Of a stretch of DNA of 64,000 bases, positions 60,470 to 64,000 are shown piece by piece (the stretch's first letter is position 1; every line of letters begins with the position of its first letter). The notes under the pieces are model-generated. The model was not told where the DNA came from and did not search any database. It worked only from the letters and a program-made list of their open reading frames with translations. A program made the translations under genes and the position numbers. This DNA is from Streptomyces sp. 2131.1 (lineage in GTDB: Bacteria; Actinomycetota; Actinomycetes; Streptomycetales; Streptomycetaceae), in assembly GCF_900105515.1 (NCBI RefSeq), contig NZ_FNSY01000001.1, positions 3,100,001 to 3,164,000 of the forward strand, in the 5' to 3' direction.

Positions 60470-61873
60470 CTACTGGCGCGGGCCGAGTGTCCACCGTGGG
60501 CCGGACGGACTGTCCTCGATGACGAGTCCGGACTGGTTGAGCTGGTCGCGGATGGCGTCGGCGGCGGCCCAGTCCTTGCGCTCGCGGGCGGACTGCCGCT
60601 GGTCGAGGACGAGCCGGACGAGCGTGTCGACCACGCCGTGCAGGTCGTCGCCGCGGTCGCTCTCGCCGGCCCAGTGGTCGTCGAGCGGGTCGAGGCCGAG
60701 GACACCGAGCATGGCGCGGACCTCGGCGAGGCGCGCGACGGCGGCCTCCTTGTCGTCGGCGGCGAGGGCGGAGTTGCCCTGGCGGACCGTGGTGTGGACG
60801 ATCGCGAGCGCCTGCGGGACGCCGAGGTCGTCGTCCATGGCTTCGGCGAAGGCGGGCGGCACCTCGGCGGCGGGCGCGACGGTCTCGCCGGCCTTCTCGG
60901 TGACGCGCTGGATGAAGCCCTCGATCCGGGCGAACGCGGACTCGGCCTCGCGCAGGGCCTCCTCGCTGTACTCGATCATGGACCGGTAGTGCGGGGTGCC
61001 GAGGTAGTAGCGCAGGACGATCGGGCGCCAGGCCTTGACCATCTCGCTGACGAGGACCGAGTTGCCCAGCGACTTCGACATCTTCTCGCCGGCCATGGTG
61101 ACCCAGCCGTTGTGCACCCAGTACTTCGCGAAGTCGTCGCCGAAGGCCTTGGCCTGGGCGATCTCGTTCTCGTGGTGCGGGAAGATCAGGTCGATGCCGC
61201 CGCCGTGGATGTCGAAGGCGGTGCCGAGGTACTTGTGCGCCATGGCGGAGCACTCCAGGTGCCAGCCCGGGCGTCCGCGGCCCCACGGCGTCTCCCAGCT
61301 GGGCTCGCCGGGCTTGGACGCCTTCCACATGGCGAAGTCGCGCTGGTCGCGCTTGCCCGTCTCGCCCTCGCCGGACGGCTGGCGCAGGTCGTCGAGCTCC
61401 TGGTTGGACAGCTCCAGGTAGCCGGGGAACGAGCGCACGTCGAAGTAGACGTTGCCGTCGGCCGCGTACGCGTGACCGCGCTCGATGAGACCGCGCATCA
61501 TCTCGATCATCTCGGGGACGTGCCCCGTGGCGCGCGGTTCGTAGGTGGGCGGCAGGCAGCCGAGCGCGTCGTAGCCCGCGTTGAACGCGCGCTCGTTCTC
61601 GTAGCCGATCGCCCACCAGGGGCGGCCCTGTTCGGCGGACTTGGTGATGATCTTGTCGTCGATGTCGGTGACGTTCCGGACGAACGTCACGTCGTAGCCG
61701 CGGTAGGCGAACCAGCGGCGCATGATGTCGAAGTTCAGTCCGGACCTGATGTGCCCGATGTGCGGAGCGGCCTGGACAGTCGCGCCACAGAGGTAGATCG
61801 AGACACAGCCCGCTGCGAGCGGGACGAAGTCACGGATCTGCCGGGCGCTGGTGTCGTACAGGCGAATAGTCAC
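60470..61873 (-). CDS. cysS: Cysteinyl-tRNA synthetase
   Basis: A 467-residue class I synthetase. HIGH-type motif AAPHIGHIRS, zinc-site ECSAMAHKYLG with FPHHENEIAQA, and KMSKS loop GEKMSKSLGN are present. The C-terminal DALR and anticodon-binding regions indicate true CysS rather than the shorter mycothiol ligase MshC. TACCCT lies six bases before GTG 61873, pointing to a leaderless transcript. Confidence 0.96.
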   Translation of the reverse strand: MTIRLYDTSARQIRDFVPLAAGCVSIYLCGATVQAAPHIGHIRSGLNFDIMRRWFAYRGYDVTFVRNVTDIDDKIITKSAEQGRPWWAIGYENERAFNAGYDALGCLPPTYEPRATGHVPEMIEMMRGLIERGHAYAADGNVYFDVRSFPGYLELSNQELDDLRQPSGEGETGKRDQRDFAMWKASKPGEPSWETPWGRGRPGWHLECSAMAHKYLGTAFDIHGGGIDLIFPHHENEIAQAKAFGDDFAKYWVHNGWVTMAGEKMSKSLGNSVLVSEMVKAWRPIVLRYYLGTPHYRSMIEYSEEALREAESAFARIEGFIQRVTEKAGETVAPAAEVPPAFAEAMDDDLGVPQALAIVHTTVRQGNSALAADDKEAAVARLAEVRAMLGVLGLDPLDDHWAGESDRGDDLHGVVDTLVRLVLDQRQSARERKDWAAADAIRDQLNQSGLVIEDSPSGPRWTLGPRQ

Positions 61874-61970
61874 CCCTCAAGGGTAGTGGGCCCGCACCAG
61901 TGCCCCGCGCCCCTGTGGATATTGCGGGCGCAGTTGTTACGAGGGCCGGTGCGGGCGTTCCCCGCGCGGG

Positions 61971-62489
61971 TCAGCCGGTGCGATATACGAGGGCGGTCGC
62001 GATACCCGCGATGCCCTCGCCGCGGCCGGTGAAGCCGAGGCCGTCGGAGGTGGCGGCGGACAGCGACACGGGGGCGCCGACGGCGTCGGACAGGACCCGC
62101 TGCGCCTCCTCGCGCCGCTTGCCGATCTTCGGGCGTACGCCGACGACCTGGACGGCCACGTTGCCGATCTCGAAGCCCGCCGCGCGGACGATGCGGGCGG
62201 CCTCGGTGAGGAGGGTGACCCCGGCGGCGCCTGACCACTCGGGGCGGCCGGTGCCGAAGTGCTGCCCCAGGTCGCCGAGACCGGCGGCGGAGAAGAGGGC
62301 GTTGCACGCGGCGTGGGCGACGACGTCGGCGTCGGAGTGGCCGGCCAGGCCGGGGCCCTCGCCGTCCCAGCGCAGACCGGCGCACCACAGCTCGCGGCCC
62401 TCTTCGAAGGCGTGGATGTCGGTGCCGATCCCGACGAGCGGGATGACGGGGGCGGGGCCCCGGGCTGGGCCGGGGTTCTCAGAAGCCAT
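61971..62489 (-). CDS. ispF: 2-C-methyl-D-erythritol 2,4-cyclodiphosphate synthase
   Basis: A 172-residue trimeric zinc enzyme of the MEP isoprenoid pathway. [12 protein letters not shown] supplies zinc Asp/His, [16 protein letters not shown] binds the second metal and substrate, and [14 protein letters not shown] is the CDP-binding end. It overlaps the ispD 3' end by 11 bp, so the two consecutive pathway steps are co-translated. Confidence 0.95.
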   Translation of the reverse strand: MASENPGPARGPAPVIPLVGIGTDIHAFEEGRELWCAGLRWDGEGPGLAGHSDADVVAHAACNALFSAAGLGDLGQHFGTGRPEWSGAAGVTLLTEAARIVRAAGFEIGNVAVQVVGVRPKIGKRREEAQRVLSDAVGAPVSLSAATSDGLGFTGRGEGIAGIATALVYRTG

Positions 62490-63225
62490 CGTTGGCCCTC
62501 CTGCGTGCGAGTACGGCCTCGGCCAGGACGAGGTCCAGCGGCCGGGTCACCTTGAAAGCCTCCTCGTGTCCGGGGACGACGACGACGGGCGCGCCGAGCT
62601 GTTCGACCATGCCCGCGTCGTCGGTCGCGCCCTCGCCGCTGACCGCGACCTCATCGTGCGCGCGGACGAGGGTGGCGCGGTCGAAGCCCTGCGGGGTCTG
62701 TACGGCCCTGAGCCGGGCGCGGGCCGGGGTGGAGAGCACCGGTTCGGGTGCGCCGGGGGGCCCGGGCTCGACCTCCTTGACGGTGTCGGCGAGCGGCAGG
62801 GCGGGGACGACGGCGAGGGCGCCGTCGCGGACGGCCTCGACGACCGCGTCCACGGTGTCGACGGGGACCAGGGGGCGGGCCGCGTCGTGGACGAGGACGG
62901 CGGAGATGGTGTCGGGGAGGGCGTCGAGGCCCCGCTTCACGGATTCCTGGCGGGTGTCGGCGCCGGGGACGACGAGGAAGTCGGTGCGCTCGGGCAGGGC
63001 GTGCTCGTCGAGGAGGTTGCGTACCTCGGCGGCACCGTCGGGCGGCGCGACGACGACGACCAGGGACACGTGCCGGGAGGCGGCCATGGCCCGTACGGCG
63101 TGGATGAGCATGGGCGTCCCGCCGAGCGCGCGGAGCGCTTTGGGGGCGCCGGGGCCGAGCCGTACGCCGCGGCCGGCCGCGGGGATCACGGCGGCCGTGC
63201 GGTAGGGACGCGGTTGTTCAGACAT
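62479..63225 (-). CDS. ispD: 2-C-methyl-D-erythritol 4-phosphate cytidylyltransferase
   Basis: A 248-residue enzyme that makes CDP-methylerythritol in the MEP pathway. The CTP-binding signature is [19 protein letters not shown]. Further motifs are [17 protein letters not shown] and the DTVKEV/TPQGF pair. The ATG at 63225 gives the normal family N-terminus. carD lies upstream on the same strand, 456 bp away beyond a hairpin, so ispD probably has its own promoter. Confidence 0.94.
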   Translation of the reverse strand: MSEQPRPYRTAAVIPAAGRGVRLGPGAPKALRALGGTPMLIHAVRAMAASRHVSLVVVVAPPDGAAEVRNLLDEHALPERTDFLVVPGADTRQESVKRGLDALPDTISAVLVHDAARPLVPVDTVDAVVEAVRDGALAVVPALPLADTVKEVEPGPPGAPEPVLSTPARARLRAVQTPQGFDRATLVRAHDEVAVSGEGATDDAGMVEQLGAPVVVVPGHEEAFKVTRPLDLVLAEAVLARRRANDGF

Positions 63226-63649
63226 CGGTTGCACTCCGAGGCTTCGGCATGTTTGTGTCCACGGCCGACGTGGGTATGGCCACAAACGAGCCGGGCGCCG
63301 CGCCATGACTCGACCGGGACCCTTTCCGTGACCCCGGGCGGGTAGGTGCACGCCGCGGCCGCTCGGGGTCGGCCTCGCACGCCGGATTCAGCAAGATCGC
63401 GAGCAACGTACCAAGGACGTGTGACGGGGGATCATCGGCGGGCGCCGGGAAATCCGGCCGGATCTCGCCGTTGGTGGCTGAAACAGTATCCAGCCGGGTT
63501 GGCATATGGCTGGAATTCGCCGTTCGATTACGGTCCATCCGTACCGTTCGATGGTGTCCACAGGCCCGGACATGCCGCAGCGCCCGACGACACAGCGTGA
63601 ATACGGCTGGTCAGCGGGCACCGCGGCACATTTTCCATGGCCGGTGCGA
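63226..63649 (-). promoter_or_regulatory. ispD upstream region
   Basis: This stretch of about 420 bp contains no convincing gene. A strong dyad, GTTTGTGTCCA with TGGCCACAAAC (63251-63287, 10 of 11 pairs), lies 26 bp before ispD and could be an operator or leader hairpin. A second dyad (CCAGCC/GGCTGG) lies near 63492-63515. Confidence 0.45.
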
Positions 63650-63671
63650 ACCGGTCGTCAGGACGACCGGT
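63650..63671 (-). terminator. carD terminator
   Basis: A perfect 9-bp stem (ACCGGTCGT and complement) with a four-base loop lies 10 bp after the carD stop. Confidence 0.65.
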
Positions 63672-63681
63672 GCCGTCCGGT

Positions 63682-64000
63682 TCAGGAGGCGAGGACCTCG
63701 TCGAGGAGCGCCTCGGCCTTGTCCTCATTGGTGTTCTCGGCGAGGGCCAGCTCGCTCACCAGGATCTGGCGGGCCTTGGCGAGCATCCGCTTCTCACCTG
63801 CGGAGAGTCCGCGCTCGCGCTCGCGGCGCCACAGGTCGCGCACCACTTCGGCGACCTTGATGACATCGCCGGAGGCGAGCTTCTCAAGATTTGCCTTGTA
63901 GCGCCGGGACCAGTTCGTCGGCTCCTCGGCATACGGTGCGCGCAGCACCTCGAAGACGCGGTCCAGCCCTTCCTGCCCGACTACGTCGCGCACACCCACG
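63682..64000 (-). CDS. carD: CarD-family RNA polymerase-binding regulator (5' end outside window)
   Basis: The last 106 codons or so of carD, cut by the window edge. [20 protein letters not shown], then [37 protein letters not shown] and the acidic end [18 protein letters not shown] match the C-terminal DNA-binding helical domain of actinobacterial CarD. This domain includes the conserved tryptophan that stabilises the open promoter complex. The N-terminal RNA-polymerase-interacting domain lies to the right. CarD controls rRNA and housekeeping promoters. Confidence 0.95.
   Translation of the reverse strand, partial: VGVRDVVGQEGLDRVFEVLRAPYAEEPTNWSRRYKANLEKLASGDVIKVAEVVRDLWRRERERGLSAGEKRMLAKARQILVSELALAENTNEDKAEALLDEVLAS

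Noticed and set aside
60470..61873. Mycothiol ligase MshC instead of CysS
   Set aside because: The length and the C-terminal domains, together with the rlmB neighbour, fit CysS.
59360..62032. 890-codon open frame opposite rlmB and cysS
   Set aside because: Shadow of two well-recognised genes; no family resemblance and no ribosome-binding site.

Overview
This 64 kb window is almost certainly Streptomyces chromosome. The DNA is very GC-rich with G/C-biased third codon positions. It carries MsiK, DUF397/XRE pairs, LAxTG sortase substrates, HbpS-SenS-SenR, a CdgB-type diguanylate cyclase, an orphan groEL2 and dre (DasR) sites. From memory, the order carD-ispDF-cysS-rlmB-DoxX ... msiK ... terD-cdgB ... 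nagKA ... otsA-gpgS-thrC-like-csp-groEL2 matches the central core of the S. coelicolor chromosome (roughly SCO4232 to SCO43xx) in inverted orientation. I see no rRNA, prophage, insertion sequence or CRISPR array. The only RNA gene seen is one tRNA-Thr.

Layout: 0-6.7 kb holds a GntR regulator with matched operators, a DUF969/DUF979 membrane pair, DUF2891, an HD-domain protein, an MFS exporter and small DUF4031/zinc-ribbon proteins. 6.8-10.4 kb is a MurNAc utilisation operon (MurR/RpiR, MurQ, PTS EIIBC). 10.4-17.5 kb is an accessory-like stretch: a broken Uma2 gene, an IMPase-like protein with an altered active site, an XRE/DUF397 unit, an erythromycin-esterase-like gene behind a SoxR/MerR-type operator, a DinB protein and a truncated PIN toxin. 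17.5-24.7 kb encodes envelope and secreted proteins: a GH87-like glucanase and two LAxTG sortase substrates. 24.8-32.5 kb holds groEL2 (two CIRCE elements), a cold-shock protein, a SAM-I riboswitch-controlled ThrC-like/MoaD-like operon, gpgS, otsA and otsB.

32.6-39.7 kb is an amino-sugar region: a lipoprotein sugar-binding protein, a SIS deaminase/isomerase, NagK, NagA, a PfkB kinase and a class II aldolase, with three DasR-like sites. 39.7-48.6 kb has a CBM-like membrane protein, CdgB, a flavin reductase, an ArfB-like hydrolase, TerD, M4 and M1 peptidases and an ankyrin protein. 48.6-51.3 kb is the HbpS-SenS-SenR redox/haem sensing system. 51.3-54.8 kb has small conserved genes and tRNA-Thr. 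55-64 kb has msiK, a sugar nucleotidyltransferase, DoxX, rlmB, cysS, ispF, ispD and the 3' part of carD.

The observation I consider most worth following is the operon at 27.3-29.06 kb. A textbook SAM-I riboswitch precedes a gene normally called threonine synthase, which is followed by a ThiS/MoaD/CysO-type sulfur carrier ending in Gly-Gly-Cys and then a strong terminator. Control by SAM plus a sulfur carrier makes more sense for protein-thiocarboxylate-dependent homocysteine (methionine) synthesis than for threonine synthesis. Function is inferred; only the riboswitch, gene order and protein motifs are seen directly.

Start codons were chosen from ribosome-binding sites, overlaps, or a -10 hexamer 6-7 nt upstream of the start codon (leaderless genes).
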